Assembly: GCF_005503535.1 (NCBI RefSeq) | Contig: NZ_SCNN01000005.1 | Location: forward strand, 302,447-366,446 | DNA: 64,000 nucleotides | Direction: 5' to 3' | From: Mesorhizobium comanense | Lineage (GTDB): Bacteria; Pseudomonadota; Alphaproteobacteria; Rhizobiales; Rhizobiaceae | Shown: piece after piece, positions 8,992 to 19,223 of the stretch | Numbering within the stretch: position 1 is the stretch's first letter | How the letters are laid out: each line of letters begins with the position of its first letter | The notes under the pieces: model-generated | Told to the model about the DNA's origin: nothing | Databases searched by the model: none | What the model saw: only the letters and a program-made list of their open reading frames with translations | Position numbers and translations under genes: made by a program

Positions 8992-9828
8992 TCAGAGCCT
9001 GGTGCGGACCGTCCAGAGCTCCGGAAACAGAACGACTTCCAGCATCTTCTTGAGGTAGGACGCGCCTGACGTACCGCCGGTGCCGCGCTTCAGGCCGATG
9101 ATGCGTTCGACTGTGGTGACATGGTTGAAGCGCCAGCGGCGGAAATAGTCCTCGAAATCGACCAGCTTCTCGGCCAGTTCGTAAAGCATCCAGTAGCGCT
9201 GCGGGTCGCGATAGACTGTTTGCCAGGCGACCAGCACTTCTTCGTTCTCGCCGCGTGTCTCGCGCCAGTCCGTTCGCTTCGCGTCGGCGCCGATGTCGAA
9301 GCCGTTGCGCGCCAAAAGCAGGAGCGCCTCGTCGTAGAGCGATGGCTCGGCCAGGATCGCTTCCAGCCGCTCAGTGAGGTCCGGCCGGTGCTTGTGCGGT
9401 CCGAGCATGGCGAGGTTGCGGTTGCCGGCCATGAACTCGATGGCGCGGTACTGCCACGACTGGAAGCCCGAGGACTGGCCGAGCGCGTCGCGGAACTCGG
9501 TGTATTCGCTGGGTGTCATCGTGCGCAGCACGTCCCAGGCATTGTTCAACTGCTCGAAGATGCGGGCGACGCGCGACAGCATCTTGAAGCTCGGCTCGAG
9601 GCGATCGGCGCGGATGGAGCGGATCGCCGCGCCGATCTCGTGCAGAGCAAGCTTCATCCACAGCTCCGATGTCTGGTGCTGGATGATGAACAGCATCTCG
9701 TCATGCGCCGATGATAGCGGTGCCTGCGCGTCCAGCACTTTTTCGAGATGCAGATAGTCGCTGTAGGACATCCGCTCCTTGAACGACATCTGCGCGCCTT
9801 CGGACGCCGGATCGTAGGGCTCGCTCAA
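8992..9828 (-). CDS. kynA: Tryptophan 2,3-dioxygenase
   Basis: Haem enzyme that opens the indole ring of L-tryptophan to N-formylkynurenine (EC 1.13.11.11). Key motifs: [13 protein letters not shown] at the N-terminus, [14 protein letters not shown], the axial His in [15 protein letters not shown], and GTGGTSG near the C-terminus. I place the start at TTG 9828, which gives the usual N-terminal leader [10 protein letters not shown] and overlaps the CoA-ligase stop as TTGA; an internal ATG at 9789 is the alternative. The open frame continues upstream to 10464 inside the ligase, but that part is antisense-type noise. Second gene of a ligase-kynA operon, convergent with kynU. Confidence 0.95.
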   Translation of the reverse strand: MSEPYDPASEGAQMSFKERMSYSDYLHLEKVLDAQAPLSSAHDEMLFIIQHQTSELWMKLALHEIGAAIRSIRADRLEPSFKMLSRVARIFEQLNNAWDVLRTMTPSEYTEFRDALGQSSGFQSWQYRAIEFMAGNRNLAMLGPHKHRPDLTERLEAILAEPSLYDEALLLLARNGFDIGADAKRTDWRETRGENEEVLVAWQTVYRDPQRYWMLYELAEKLVDFEDYFRRWRFNHVTTVERIIGLKRGTGGTSGASYLKKMLEVVLFPELWTVRTRL

Positions 9829-11450
9829 TTGACTTTCTCCGCGCGCAGCCGGAAGCGCTGGATCTTGCCGGTCTGGGTCTTGGGCAGGGCGGCGATGAAT
9901 TTCACCGAACGCGGGTATTTGTAAGGGGCGATGGTGGCCTTGACGTGATCCTGCAGGCGCTTGACGGTCAGCGCGTCGGGCATCACGCCTTGCACGAGCA
10001 CGACATGCGCCTCGACGATCTGGCCGCGTTTGCCGTCCTCGGCGCCAATGACCGCGCATTCGGCGACATCGGGATGCGACAGGAGCGCCGCCTCGACCTC
10101 TGGCCCCGCAATGTTGTAGCCGGCGCTGACGATCATGTCGTCGGAGCGGGCGGCGAAGTGGAAGAAGCCGTCCTCGTCCTGGATGAAGGTGTCGCCAGTG
10201 AGGTTCCAGCCGCCGCGCACATAGTCCTTCTGCCTGTCGTCGGCCATGTAGCGGCAACCGGTCGGCCCGCGCACCGCCAGCCGCCCGGTCTCGCCCCGAG
10301 GCACCTCGCGCATCTCGTCGTCGACGATACGCGCCTCGTAGCCGCCCACCGGCTTGCCTGTGGAGGCGGGCTTTCTGTCGTCGAAGCGGTTGGAGATGAA
10401 GATGTGCAGCATTTCGGTGGCGCCGATGCCATCGAGGATCGGCTTGCCGGTCTTTTTCGTCCACTCCTCAAAGACAGGACCCGGCAAGGTTTCGCCTGCC
10501 GAGACGGCAACGCGCAGCGACGACAGGTCGGCGCCTTCGTCCATGGCCTTCAGCATGGCGCGATAGGCGGTCGGCGCGGTGAAGGAAATGGTCGCCTTAT
10601 AGGTTTCGATGATGTGGATCATGTTGGGCGGCGTTGCCTGTTCCAGCAGCGTCGCCGCAGCACCAAAGCGCAAGGGGAAGATGGCGAGGCCGCCGAGGCC
10701 GAAGGTGAAGGCGAGCGGTGGCGAGCCGACGAAGACGTCGTCCGACGTGACCTGGAGGATCTCACGGGCATAGGCGTCGGCGATGATCAGGAGGTCGCGG
10801 TGGAAATGCATCGTCGCCTTGGGCACGCCCGTCGTGCCCGAGGTGAAGCCCAGCAACGCGACATCGTCGCGGCCGGTGTTGACGGCGGTGAAGGTGACCG
10901 GCTTGTCGAGCGCGGCGCGATCGAGTTCGGCATCATGGTTGGCGGTGCCATCGAAGCCGATGACCTGCTTCAGGAATGCGCTGTCCTTGGCGCATGCGGT
11001 CATCTCGTCCATCAGCCTGGTGTCGCAGAGCGCGGTGGTGATCTCCGCCTTGTCGACGATCTTGGTGAGCTCGCCGGCGCGCAGCATCGGCATGGTGTTG
11101 ACGACCACGGCGCCGACCTTTGTGGCGGCAAGCCAGCAGGCGACCATCGCGGGGTTGTTGGCGGAGCGGATCAGCACCCGGTTGCCAGGCTTGACGCCAT
11201 AATTCTCGACCAGCGCATGGGCCAGCCGGTTCGTCCAGTCCGACAGCTCCTTGTAGGTGCGGCGCCGGCCATTGCCGATAAGCGCGGTGTGGTCGCCAAG
11301 TCCCTTCGCGACCAGCCTGTCGGTCAACTCGACGCCGGCATTGATATGTTCGGGATAGTCGAAGCCGTCGAGCAGGAAGTCGGGCCATTGGTCCGGCGGC
11401 GGCAGATGATCGCGCGTGAACGTGTCGATATGCGCTGAAGGCCCAAGCAT
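9825..11450 (-). CDS. 2-aminobenzoate(anthranilate)-CoA ligase, AMP-forming
   Basis: Activates an aromatic acid to its CoA thioester using ATP. The 541-residue protein belongs to the ANL superfamily, benzoate-CoA-ligase branch: P-loop [16 protein letters not shown] near residue 200, an adenylate-binding [10 protein letters not shown] segment and the C-terminal catalytic lysine in [14 protein letters not shown]. The N-terminus ([18 protein letters not shown]) resembles 2-aminobenzoate-CoA ligases. Context strongly favours anthranilate from KynU as substrate; benzoate is the alternative. No anthraniloyl-CoA monooxygenase gene follows in the window, so the next step must be encoded elsewhere. 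Translationally coupled to kynA. Confidence 0.85.
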   Translation of the reverse strand: MLGPSAHIDTFTRDHLPPPDQWPDFLLDGFDYPEHINAGVELTDRLVAKGLGDHTALIGNGRRRTYKELSDWTNRLAHALVENYGVKPGNRVLIRSANNPAMVACWLAATKVGAVVVNTMPMLRAGELTKIVDKAEITTALCDTRLMDEMTACAKDSAFLKQVIGFDGTANHDAELDRAALDKPVTFTAVNTGRDDVALLGFTSGTTGVPKATMHFHRDLLIIADAYAREILQVTSDDVFVGSPPLAFTFGLGGLAIFPLRFGAAATLLEQATPPNMIHIIETYKATISFTAPTAYRAMLKAMDEGADLSSLRVAVSAGETLPGPVFEEWTKKTGKPILDGIGATEMLHIFISNRFDDRKPASTGKPVGGYEARIVDDEMREVPRGETGRLAVRGPTGCRYMADDRQKDYVRGGWNLTGDTFIQDEDGFFHFAARSDDMIVSAGYNIAGPEVEAALLSHPDVAECAVIGAEDGKRGQIVEAHVVLVQGVMPDALTVKRLQDHVKATIAPYKYPRSVKFIAALPKTQTGKIQRFRLRAEKVN

Positions 11451-11756
11451 GTCGCCGCTACCCTATCTGGTGCCGGTGCGCCCAGGCAGCCGGCCGGAGG
11501 TTGTAAATCTGAATTCCTGTCTCTCGCGGGAAGTTTCGTGCCGCCGGATACAACCGCTTTACACCGCCGCCGGCCAGGTCGGCTTCTACGGGATCGGGCA
11601 GGCACAGCGGACCTCCCATGTCGCTGTACCCTGGGGCAGGATCGCACCAGTCGAAATTTGTTTCAAGCCTAAAATGTTTTTGCCTGGAGCATTGACGCGT
11701 GGCATGCTGGTGGCCATTGCTAGCGTTGAACGACGCCGCTTCGGGGGAGGGTGCCG
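11451..11756. other. Divergent regulatory region between the CoA-ligase and formamidase-like genes
   Basis: 306 bases with no credible gene; frames that cross it are shadows of the neighbours. It must carry promoters for the minus-strand ligase-kynA operon and the plus-strand hydrolase. The part at 11651-11690 is AT-richer than its surroundings, and TTGACG at 11692-11697 could be a -35 for the hydrolase, but no convincing -10 follows. I found no copy of the GntR palindrome here. Confidence 0.4.
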
Positions 11757-12587
11757 ATGCTCGACCATCGCATTGCCGATTGGGACAATGCCTACGCCAA
11801 CGGCGCGAACATCGCCCGCAGCGACCGCTGGCCGGCCGCGTGGACGGAACCAGCGCAGGCGTTTCGCAACGTGCTGTCGGCGCAGGGCCGGGCACGTATC
11901 GACGTCGCCTATGGTGAGAGACCGCGCAATCGGTTCGATCTTTTCCTCCCGGAGACCTCGCCGAAAGGGCTCGTCGTCTTCATCCACGGCGGCTACTGGA
12001 TGGAGACCGACAAGAGCTTGTGGTCCCACCTTGCAAAGGGCGCGGTCGACAGTGGTTTTGCCGTGGCGATGCCGTCCTACACGCAGTGCCCTGACATACG
12101 CATCGCCGGCATCGTGCGCGAAATGGGGGCGGCGATCAGCACGGCGGCAGCAATGGTGGGAGGGCCGCTGATGCTGGCCGGACATTCAGCCGGCGGACAT
12201 CTCGTCAGCCGCATGGTTACCACGACCACGCCGCTGGGCGCCGAAGTGGCAAGGCGCATACGGCATGTCCTGTCCATCTCGGGCCTGCATGACCTGCGCC
12301 CGCTCATGCGCACCGGGATGAACGCTGCACTGGCAATCGATGAGGCCGAAGCCCTGGCCGAAAGCCCGGCGCTGCTGCGCCCGATGGAGGGCGTTCGCAT
12401 CACTTGCTGGGCTGGCGGCGGCGAGCGTTCGGAGTTCCTGCGCCAGAACGCCCTGTTGTCAAACATCTGGACCGGGCTTGGCGCCACCACCAGCACCGTG
12501 GTCGAGCCCGACCGGCACCACTACGACATTGTCGACGGCCTTGCCGATCCGGCGCATCCGCTGACACGGACCTTGATCTCGCAATAG
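11757..12587 (+). CDS. Alpha/beta hydrolase, kynurenine formamidase-like
   Basis: Probable arylformamidase step (N-formylkynurenine to kynurenine) by an alpha/beta-hydrolase of 276 residues. FIHGGYW (residues 76-81) is the oxyanion-hole signature of eukaryotic-type kynurenine formamidases and related carboxylesterases; GHSAGGHL carries the nucleophile Ser near residue 144, and an acid plus His (DRHHYDIVDGL) follow at the C-terminus. ATG 11757 has GGGGGAGG six bases upstream; GTG 11751 is less likely. The cluster has no cyclase-type KynB, so this enzyme fills that gap. Function from context plus motif; a general esterase is possible. Confidence 0.8.
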   Translation: MLDHRIADWDNAYANGANIARSDRWPAAWTEPAQAFRNVLSAQGRARIDVAYGERPRNRFDLFLPETSPKGLVVFIHGGYWMETDKSLWSHLAKGAVDSGFAVAMPSYTQCPDIRIAGIVREMGAAISTAAAMVGGPLMLAGHSAGGHLVSRMVTTTTPLGAEVARRIRHVLSISGLHDLRPLMRTGMNAALAIDEAEALAESPALLRPMEGVRITCWAGGGERSEFLRQNALLSNIWTGLGATTSTVVEPDRHHYDIVDGLADPAHPLTRTLISQ

Positions 12588-12634
12588 CAGGGAATATTTT
12601 CTGGTTTGTTATTAGAGGCCTATAAGGCAATCCG

Positions 12635-13840
12635 TCAGCGCAGCATCAGAACGCTGCAGCCATCTCCGGCGGCGGATGCGGGGGCGAAGGGCGCTCGAAC
12701 GATCAGCCCGTTGGCATCCGAAAGCATTCTCAGCATCGAGGAATCCTGGATGCCGAAGGGCGTCGCCACCAGCTTGCCGTCATTGTCCCTGACCACAGCC
12801 CGCACATAATCCTGGCGCAGGTCGTTGGCCGCCATGGCCGCACCAAGCTGGGCGGGACGTATGTCCTGGCGATGATCGCGGCCGCCGAGTTTTGCCAGCA
12901 GCGGCTTCAGGAACAATTGCGAGCAGACCAGGCTGGCCACCGGATTGCCGGGCAGGCCGATGCACCTGATGTCGCCGAGGCGCCCGAACATCAGCGGCTT
13001 GCCGGGGCGCATGGCGATCTTCCAGAAGCCGAGCGTCATGCCTTCGCCCGTCAGCACGTCGTGGATGAGGTCGTGGTCGCCGACCGAGGCACCGCCGAGG
13101 GTGACGATGACATCGGCGTTTGCGGCGACCGCCTTCCTGACGAGGGCGGCGATTGCCTCCGGCCGATCGGCGGCAATGCCAAGATCGAGTGCGCGCGCGC
13201 CGACGGACTGTGCGGCGGCGGCAACGCCATAGGCGTTGGACGAGATGATCTGGTCTGGCCCGAGATCACTGCCGGGCGGCAACAACTCGTCGCCGGTGGC
13301 GATGATGGCGACCAGCGGTCGCTTCACCACATTGACCCGCGGGTGGTTCGCCGAAGCCGTCAGGGACAGTGCTGCCGGATCAAGCATGCGGCCTTTCTCC
13401 AGCAAGACGTCACCCCTGGAGAAATCGAGACCGATGCGGCGGATGTTGCGCCACTCCGCCGTAGGCTCCGTTACCTCGATCGTGCCGTCGGCAAGATCCC
13501 GCACGTTCTCCTGGATCACTATCGTGTCGGCGCCGTCGGGCACGGGCGCGCCCGTGAAGATGCGAACCGCCTGGCGCTGGCCGAGCCTGCCGTCAAAGCC
13601 GCGCCCGGCCGGTGCCACGCCGATCACCGAGAGTTTCGCGGGCGCCGACGCCACATCGGCCGCGCGGGCGGCATAGCCGTCCATGGCCGATGCGTTGAAG
13701 GGCGGCTGGGTGCGCAGGGCCACCACCGGTTCGGCCAGCACCCTGTCGACGGCCTCGATAAGGGGGACGCTTTCGCTGGCGAGCGGGGCCGCGCCCTCCA
13801 GCAGGCGCTCGAGCGCTTCCGCCACCGGAACGAGCGCCAT
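12635..13840 (-). CDS. moeA: Molybdopterin molybdenumtransferase MoeA
   Basis: Inserts molybdate into adenylylated molybdopterin in cofactor synthesis. The 401-residue protein has MoeA domain order: N-terminal domain with PPFNASAMDGYA (near residue 45), the MPT-binding domain with ATGDELLPPG, VTLGGASVGDHD and GLPGNPVAS, and the small C-terminal domain. The ATG overlaps the moaC stop (TGATG), so the two are translationally coupled. End of the ppiD-trpD-trpC-moaC-moeA run. In related genomes lexA follows here; in this window the kynurenine block intervenes. Confidence 0.97.
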   Translation of the reverse strand: MALVPVAEALERLLEGAAPLASESVPLIEAVDRVLAEPVVALRTQPPFNASAMDGYAARAADVASAPAKLSVIGVAPAGRGFDGRLGQRQAVRIFTGAPVPDGADTIVIQENVRDLADGTIEVTEPTAEWRNIRRIGLDFSRGDVLLEKGRMLDPAALSLTASANHPRVNVVKRPLVAIIATGDELLPPGSDLGPDQIISSNAYGVAAAAQSVGARALDLGIAADRPEAIAALVRKAVAANADVIVTLGGASVGDHDLIHDVLTGEGMTLGFWKIAMRPGKPLMFGRLGDIRCIGLPGNPVASLVCSQLFLKPLLAKLGGRDHRQDIRPAQLGAAMAANDLRQDYVRAVVRDNDGKLVATPFGIQDSSMLRMLSDANGLIVRAPFAPASAAGDGCSVLMLR

Positions 13841-14322
13841 CAGGCTTTAGCCTTGTAGTCGCCCGACTTGCCGCCGGTCTTTTCCACCAGCCGGATGCCG
13901 GAGATGACCATGGCGCGGTCCACGGCCTTGGCCATGTCGTAGATCGTCAGGCAGGCGACCGACGCCGCAGTCAGCGCTTCCATCTCGACACCCGTTTTGC
14001 CGGTGACGCGCGCCAGCGCGGTGACTTTCAGGCCGGGCAACCCCTGGTCCGGCTCGATGTCGACGGAAACCTTGGTCAGCAGCAGGGGATGGCAGAGCGG
14101 GATCAGTTCATGCGCCTTCTTCGCCGCCATGATGCCGGCGATGCGCGCGGTGCCGAGCACGTCGCCCTTCCTGGCGTTGCCCGCGAGGATCGTTTGCAGC
14201 GTCGAGGGCTGCATCGAGACGAAACCTTCGGCGATCGCCGTGCGTGTCGTCTCCTCCTTGTCGCCGACATCGACCATATTGGCCTCGCCCTGCGCGCCGA
14301 GATGGGTGAGGGTGGCTGGCAT
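13840..14322 (-). CDS. moaC: Cyclic pyranopterin monophosphate synthase MoaC
   Basis: Second enzyme of molybdenum-cofactor synthesis, acting after MoaA. The 160-residue length, the opening [28 protein letters not shown] and the closing [20 protein letters not shown] segment with catalytic Lys/Asp are all standard. The start at 14322 is chosen because the frame's extra 14 residues up to 14364 are not family-like. It follows trpC by 66 bases, which include part of a palindromic repeat, and overlaps moeA by one base. Confidence 0.96.
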   Translation of the reverse strand: MPATLTHLGAQGEANMVDVGDKEETTRTAIAEGFVSMQPSTLQTILAGNARKGDVLGTARIAGIMAAKKAHELIPLCHPLLLTKVSVDIEPDQGLPGLKVTALARVTGKTGVEMEALTAASVACLTIYDMAKAVDRAMVISGIRLVEKTGGKSGDYKAKA

Positions 14323-14388
14323 TGTCAGAGGGCCATAGGGCGACGTGCGTCCATTCGGACGCACAAAGTACGTTCTATCACTTTCAAT

Positions 14389-15237
14389 CTATGCATCGTG
14401 CTCTCCGAAAATCGATTCCGATTTTCGGGCCGATGCATCTGGCGCCTTGCCCGTCAGCAACAGCTGCGTGGCAGCGGTAACATCCTGCTGGCGCATCAGG
14501 CTTTCGCCGACGAGGAAGGTGCCGATATTGCTCTTCCGCATCCTGAGGCAATCATCGTGGGTGAAGATGCCGCTCTCGCTGACCAGCAGACGATCGGCTG
14601 GCACCATTGCCGCGAGACGTTCCGATGTATCGAGGCTGGTCTCGAATGTTCTGAGATTGCGGTTGTTGATGCCGATCAGCCGCGACGACAGCTTCAGCGC
14701 ACGCTCCGTCTCGGCTTCGTCGTGCACCTCGATCAGCGCGTCCATGCCGAGTTCGAATGCCGTCGATTCGAGGTCGCTCGCCAAGGCGTCATCGACGCTG
14801 GCCATGATGATCAGGATGGCGTCCGCGCCCCAGGCGCGAGCTTCATAGACCTGATAGGGATCGAACAGGAAATCCTTGCGCAAGGCGGGCAAACCCACGG
14901 CCTCACGCGCTTTGGTAAGGAATTCCGGCGCGCCTTGAAACGACGGCGCATCGGTCAGCACCGAAAGACAGGCGGCGCCGCCTTTCTCATACGCCCGCGC
15001 CAGCGCCGGCGGATCGAAATCGGCACGGATCAAGCCCTTGGAAGGGCTCGCCTTCTTGATTTCGGCAATCAGGGCGAAGCCTCCTGACCCACGCCTGGCC
15101 TCTAGGGCCGCCAGGAAGCCGCGCGGCGCGCCGGCGTCGCTCGCCCGCGCCTTGATGTCGGCTAACGGGATGCGCGCCTTGGCGGTCGCGATCTCGTCGC
15201 GCTTGTAGGCCTCGATCTTGCGCAGGATGTCAGCCAT
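14389..15237 (-). CDS. trpC: Indole-3-glycerol phosphate synthase
   Basis: Fourth step of tryptophan synthesis. TIM-barrel of 282 residues with [15 protein letters not shown] (near residue 54), [32 protein letters not shown] and [22 protein letters not shown] supports the ATG at 15237. The family normally ends near the segment LLTGKAPD; here the last 15 or so residues and the stop are encoded by a palindromic repeat (14391-14438), so the C-terminus looks like an add-on from repeat insertion. Four bases separate it from trpD. Confidence 0.97.
   Translation of the reverse strand: MADILRKIEAYKRDEIATAKARIPLADIKARASDAGAPRGFLAALEARRGSGGFALIAEIKKASPSKGLIRADFDPPALARAYEKGGAACLSVLTDAPSFQGAPEFLTKAREAVGLPALRKDFLFDPYQVYEARAWGADAILIIMASVDDALASDLESTAFELGMDALIEVHDEAETERALKLSSRLIGINNRNLRTFETSLDTSERLAAMVPADRLLVSESGIFTHDDCLRMRKSNIGTFLVGESLMRQQDVTAATQLLLTGKAPDASARKSESIFGEHDA
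14391..14438. repeat. Nested palindromic repeat at the 3' end of trpC
   Basis: Inner arms CCGAAAATCG (14405-14414) and CGATTTTCGG (14419-14428) are a perfect 10-base inverted repeat with a 4-base loop. Outer arms ATGCATCG (14391-14398) and CGATGCAT (14431-14438) add another perfect 8-base pair. It covers the trpC stop and lies between trpC and moaC on their shared transcript. It resembles short palindromes scattered in Mesorhizobium and other rhizobial genomes (recollection, not searched). Confidence 0.7.
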
Positions 15238-15241
15238 CGCT

Positions 15242-16252
15242 CTAACCGTTCGAAACTTCGACCAGCCGGTCGAGCACCTGCAGCGCCCGGCCGCTGTCGA
15301 TGGCTTGGGCGGCAAGCGCGATGCCGTCGCCAAGCGTCGTCGCCTTGCCGGCGATCACAAGCCCGGCGCCGGCATTCATCAGCACCGTGTCGCGATAGGC
15401 GCCGGCTGCGCCGCCCAGCATGTCGCGCAAGGCCTTGGCATTGTAGGCAGCGTCGCCGCCACGCAGTTCGTCCTTCGTGTGGCGCTTCAGCCCGACCTCT
15501 TCCGGGGTCAGGATGAAGCTGCGGATCTCTCCGCCGACCAGTTCCGCGACATGTGTCTCGCCGGTTGTCGTGATCTCGTCATAGCCGTCGCCATGCGCCA
15601 CCCAGGCATGTTCGGTGCCGAGAGCCTTGAGCGTCTCGGCCACCGGCATGATCCATTCCGGCAGGAATACGCCGACCATCTGCCTGACGACGCCGGCCGG
15701 ATTGGAAAGCGGGCCGAGCAGGTTGAAGATGGTGCGGGTGCCGAGCTCGACGCGAGTCGGGCCGACATGTTTCATCGCCGGATGGTGTGCCGGGGCGAAC
15801 ATGAAGCCGACACCGGCCTCGTGGATGCAGCGGCCGATGAATTCGGGCGAGAGGTCGATCTTCACCCCGAGCGCGATCAGCACGTCTGCCGCGCCCGTCA
15901 AGGACGACAGGCCGCGATTGCCGTGCTTGGCAACGGGCACGCCGCTGGCGGCGATCACGAACGCGGAGCCGGTGGAAATGTTGACGCTGTGCGAGTTGTC
16001 GCCGCCGGTGCCGACAATGTCGATGGCGCCGGGCGGCGCTTCGACGCGAAGCATCTTGGCACGCATCGTGGCGACGGCGCCCGAGATCTCGCTGACCGTC
16101 TCGCCGCGCACGCGCAGCGCCATCAGGAAGCCGCCGATCTGGCCCGGGGTCGCGTCGCCTGACATGATGATGTCGAACGCCTCGCGCGCTTCCTCGAACG
16201 AAAGCGCGGTGCCGCCCGCGACCTTGGCGATATGGGTTTTCAGCGCGCTCAT
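15242..16252 (-). CDS. trpD: Anthranilate phosphoribosyltransferase
   Basis: Joins anthranilate to PRPP in tryptophan synthesis. The 336-residue protein has the PRPP-binding [23 protein letters not shown] (usually GNRSxSS), [12 protein letters not shown] and [10 protein letters not shown] motifs. Its ATG overlaps the stop of the foldase gene upstream (ATGA). No trpE or trpG is in the window, so anthranilate synthase is encoded elsewhere, as usual in rhizobia. Its substrate is also the product of the nearby kynU. Confidence 0.97.
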   Translation of the reverse strand: MSALKTHIAKVAGGTALSFEEAREAFDIIMSGDATPGQIGGFLMALRVRGETVSEISGAVATMRAKMLRVEAPPGAIDIVGTGGDNSHSVNISTGSAFVIAASGVPVAKHGNRGLSSLTGAADVLIALGVKIDLSPEFIGRCIHEAGVGFMFAPAHHPAMKHVGPTRVELGTRTIFNLLGPLSNPAGVVRQMVGVFLPEWIMPVAETLKALGTEHAWVAHGDGYDEITTTGETHVAELVGGEIRSFILTPEEVGLKRHTKDELRGGDAAYNAKALRDMLGGAAGAYRDTVLMNAGAGLVIAGKATTLGDGIALAAQAIDSGRALQVLDRLVEVSNG

Positions 16253-18141
16253 CTTGTCGAAGCTTGGGCAACGGCGGCCTGGTCGATGCGGACGTCATAC
16301 TGCGTCTGCAACTGCGCCACCAACTGGTCGAGCAGGTCGTCCGACATGCCGGAGGTGAAGGATTTCTGCGCATCCTCCGGCACCGAGCTGGCATCGGCCC
16401 CAGCGGGCTCGAAAACTTCGGCGACCTTGAACAGGATCTGTCCGTCGCCGGTGGGCGAGGGGATCAACCCGGTACCGCCTTCGCCGACGCCGAACATCAC
16501 GGCCGCGCCCTCCTTGCCGAAGTCGGCGTCGTCAGCCTCGCGCTTCAGGCCGCGCTTGGTCTGCTTCTCCAGCTTGAGCTCGCCGGCGATGACCTCGAGC
16601 GTCGCGCCCGCCTTGAGCCGCTTTTCGAGTTCGTCCGCCTTGGCGGCGAGCCGCTTCGTCGTCTCCGCCGCCGTCCAGTCGGCGATGACTTTCTGGCGCA
16701 CCTCGTCCAGCGTGCGGTCGCGGGCAGGCGTGACCGAGCCGACCTCATAGAAGACGAAGCCGTTATCCGCCGTGGTCAGCCCTTCGTTCTCCGTATTGGG
16801 TTCCGCATCGAACACGGCTTTGATCAGCTCCGGCGATTCCGGCAGGTCCTTGACGACGGACCCGTCCGGCCTCAACCCGTTGCGGTCGATGGCGTCGATG
16901 GTGATGTCCTTCAGCTTCAGCTTGGCGGCCGCGTCGGCCAGCGAACTGCCGGACGCGCGGGTGTCTTCATAATTGTCGTGCACGTCCAGGAGGATACGGC
17001 TTGCCTCACCCAGCGCCAGATCCTTGCGGATCTGGTCGGATACTTCGGCGAGCGGCTTCACCACCTCGGGCTTGATCTCGGTGACGCGCAGCAGTACCGG
17101 GCCGAAGGCGCCCTGCACGACCTGGCTGACTTCGTTGGCGTTGAGCGCGAAGGCGGCATCTGCAACCGCCTTGTCGGCGATCTTGTCCCTGGCGAGCGTG
17201 CCGAGCAGCGTGTCGGCCGGTGTCTTGCCTTCCGCGGTCACCAGCTTTTCGAAGGTGGCGCCGGCCTTCAGCGAATCGAGCGCTGCCTTGGCCGCATCCG
17301 GCGTCTTGAACACGAGCTGCTCGATCGTGCGCATTTCGGGCGTGGTGTAGCGCGCCTTATTCTTGTTGTAGTCGTCGCTGACCTGCTGGTCGGTGACGGC
17401 GGTCGGATCCGTGATGTCCGCCGGCTCCAGGCGTACATAGGAGAATTTGCGGTATTCAGGCGCCGCATAGGTTTTCTTGTTGGCCTCGAAATAGGTCGAC
17501 AGGATGCTGTCGCTCGGCGCCTCGATCGGCTCGACGAGCGTCTTCGGCAATACCAGATAGTCGACCGTGCGATCCTCGCCGCGATAGAGTGCGACGGCCT
17601 TGAAGAAAGCGTCCGGCGCCTTCAATCCGTCGGACACCGCCTCGACGATCTGCTGGCGCACGGCAACCTGGGCACGGTTCTTCAGGTAATCCTCGGGCCG
17701 CATGCCGACCTCGCGCAGAAGGTATTCGAACGTCCTTCTGTCGAACTGGCCGCCTGGACCCTTGAAGGCGGGATCCTCGCGCGTCAACTCGGCCAACCTG
17801 TCCTTGGACAGGCCGAGACCCAGCTTGCGCGCCTGTTCGTCGAGGACGGCGCCGGAAACGAGCTGCGCCAGCACCGTGTTGTCGATGCCGAGCGCTTTTG
17901 CCTGTTCGTGGGTCAGCCGCTGGCCGAACTGCTGCGACATGACGGCCAGCTGGCGGTCATAGGCGAGGCGGTATTCGTTGATCGAAACCTTGGTGCCACC
18001 GGCGGTTATCACCGAATCATGGCCGGCGAAGCCGCCCATCAGGCGGCCGGAGATGCCCCACACCAAAAAGCTGAGCACCAGCAACACCAACAGACCTTTC
18101 GCGACCCAGGTGCCCGCCGCGTTTCTCAATATACTAAGCAT
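16249..18141 (-). CDS. SurA/PpiD-type periplasmic folding protein (peptidyl-prolyl isomerase family)
   Basis: Membrane-anchored periplasmic chaperone of 630 residues. One transmembrane anchor sits at residues 14-34 ([19 protein letters not shown]), followed by the SurA_N_3 chaperone domain and a parvulin-like domain around residues 240-380. The middle domain lacks an intact parvulin signature, so isomerase activity may be absent. ATG 18141 is chosen because the 121 residues upstream in frame are not protein-like. First gene of the run ppiD-like, trpD, trpC, moaC, moeA and divergent from tpiA, an order shared with other rhizobia. Confidence 0.9.
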   Translation of the reverse strand: MLSILRNAAGTWVAKGLLVLLVLSFLVWGISGRLMGGFAGHDSVITAGGTKVSINEYRLAYDRQLAVMSQQFGQRLTHEQAKALGIDNTVLAQLVSGAVLDEQARKLGLGLSKDRLAELTREDPAFKGPGGQFDRRTFEYLLREVGMRPEDYLKNRAQVAVRQQIVEAVSDGLKAPDAFFKAVALYRGEDRTVDYLVLPKTLVEPIEAPSDSILSTYFEANKKTYAAPEYRKFSYVRLEPADITDPTAVTDQQVSDDYNKNKARYTTPEMRTIEQLVFKTPDAAKAALDSLKAGATFEKLVTAEGKTPADTLLGTLARDKIADKAVADAAFALNANEVSQVVQGAFGPVLLRVTEIKPEVVKPLAEVSDQIRKDLALGEASRILLDVHDNYEDTRASGSSLADAAAKLKLKDITIDAIDRNGLRPDGSVVKDLPESPELIKAVFDAEPNTENEGLTTADNGFVFYEVGSVTPARDRTLDEVRQKVIADWTAAETTKRLAAKADELEKRLKAGATLEVIAGELKLEKQTKRGLKREADDADFGKEGAAVMFGVGEGGTGLIPSPTGDGQILFKVAEVFEPAGADASSVPEDAQKSFTSGMSDDLLDQLVAQLQTQYDVRIDQAAVAQASTR

Positions 18142-18286
18142 CGTTACTTCCGATTTGTGCGCAGTTTTTCGGATGCGCCGAGTCTGAAACAAGCGCAATA
18201 GCGCCCTTCCGGCCCACTGTCGATTGCTTTGTGGCCTGATTTTGGTAGTGAGGGCGCTGCTTAATGTCGCCCGGAGAGACCGCCCC

Positions 18287-19057
18287 ATGACCCCTGGAAT
18301 TCGTCCGCTCGTCGCAGGCAACTGGAAAATGAACGGCACCAGCGCCTCACTCAACGAACTCAGGATGATCGGCAACGGGTTCATGAGCGGGCTGGACGCC
18401 GAAACCGAGGCGCTGGTCTGCGTTCCCGCAACGCTGCTCTCCCACGCCGCGGAAATCCTGTCGCGCACACCGGTCCATGCCGGCGGCGAGGACTGCCATC
18501 CCAAGGAAAGCGGCGCCTACACCGGCTGCATTTCGGCCGAAATGCTGAAGGATGCGGGTGCCAGCCATGTCATTGTCGGCCATTCCGAATGTCGCGAGCA
18601 GCGCGGCGACGACGACGCGACGGTCCAGGCCAAGGCGGCCGCGGCATGGCGCGCCGGGCTCGTGGCGATCGTGTGCATTGGCGAGACGCGTGGGGAACGG
18701 GAGGCCGGAGCCACGCTTGACGTGCTGTCGCGTCAGATCGAAGGCTCGGTGCCGCCAAGCGCCACGCCTTCCAACACCGTCATCGCCTACGAGCCGGTAT
18801 GGGCGATCGGCACCGGCCTGACGCCAACGGTGGCCGACGTGGCTGAAGCGCATGCGCATATCCGCGAGAGGCTTTCGGAAAAGCTCGGCGCGGCCGCCGC
18901 CAAGATGCGCATTCTCTATGGCGGTTCGGTCAAGCCGTCCAACGCGGTGGAACTGCTGGGCGTCAGGAATGTCGATGGCGCGCTGGTTGGCGGCGCCAGC
19001 CTGAAGGCCGCTGATTTCCTTGGCATCGCGGAAGCCTATCGCAACATTTCCGGGTGA
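18287..19057 (+). CDS. tpiA: Triosephosphate isomerase
   Basis: Interconverts dihydroxyacetone phosphate and glyceraldehyde-3-phosphate. TIM barrel of 256 residues with AGNWKMNG at the start, catalytic His in VIVGHSECR (the usual GHSERR has changed), catalytic Glu in [11 protein letters not shown], and the phosphate loop [17 protein letters not shown] nine bases upstream supports ATG 18287. Divergent from the foldase gene with a 145-base gap. Confidence 0.96.
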   Translation: MTPGIRPLVAGNWKMNGTSASLNELRMIGNGFMSGLDAETEALVCVPATLLSHAAEILSRTPVHAGGEDCHPKESGAYTGCISAEMLKDAGASHVIVGHSECREQRGDDDATVQAKAAAAWRAGLVAIVCIGETRGEREAGATLDVLSRQIEGSVPPSATPSNTVIAYEPVWAIGTGLTPTVADVAEAHAHIRERLSEKLGAAAAKMRILYGGSVKPSNAVELLGVRNVDGALVGGASLKAADFLGIAEAYRNISG

Positions 19058-19223
19058 AATTGCAGACAAGAGCGGCGCACGGCGCGCTCAAATTCGTTGT
19101 AAAGGACGTGTTGCTTCCCATATTCCGGCCACGGGCTTGGAAATGCCGCGAAAGCATTGTATTGAGCCGCCTCCAATTCACCGGACGTGTCCACGGCCGG
19201 ACAAGGCCTTGCCAGGATAAATT

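Noticed and set aside
9829..10464. N-terminal extension of the kynA frame into the CoA-ligase gene
   Set aside because: This part overlaps the well-supported ligase in another frame and is Arg-rich without family similarity; KynA starts at the TTG in the ligase stop.
15239..15320. Possible trp leader peptide or attenuator before trpC/trpD
   Set aside because: trpD and trpC are internal to an operon with overlaps; no run of Trp codons with alternative stems is visible.
16264..18201. 645-codon plus-strand frame across the foldase gene
   Set aside because: Antisense to a protein with a membrane anchor and SurA-type domain; the frame lacks any domain pattern and is rich in Arg/Gly, as expected of a shadow.
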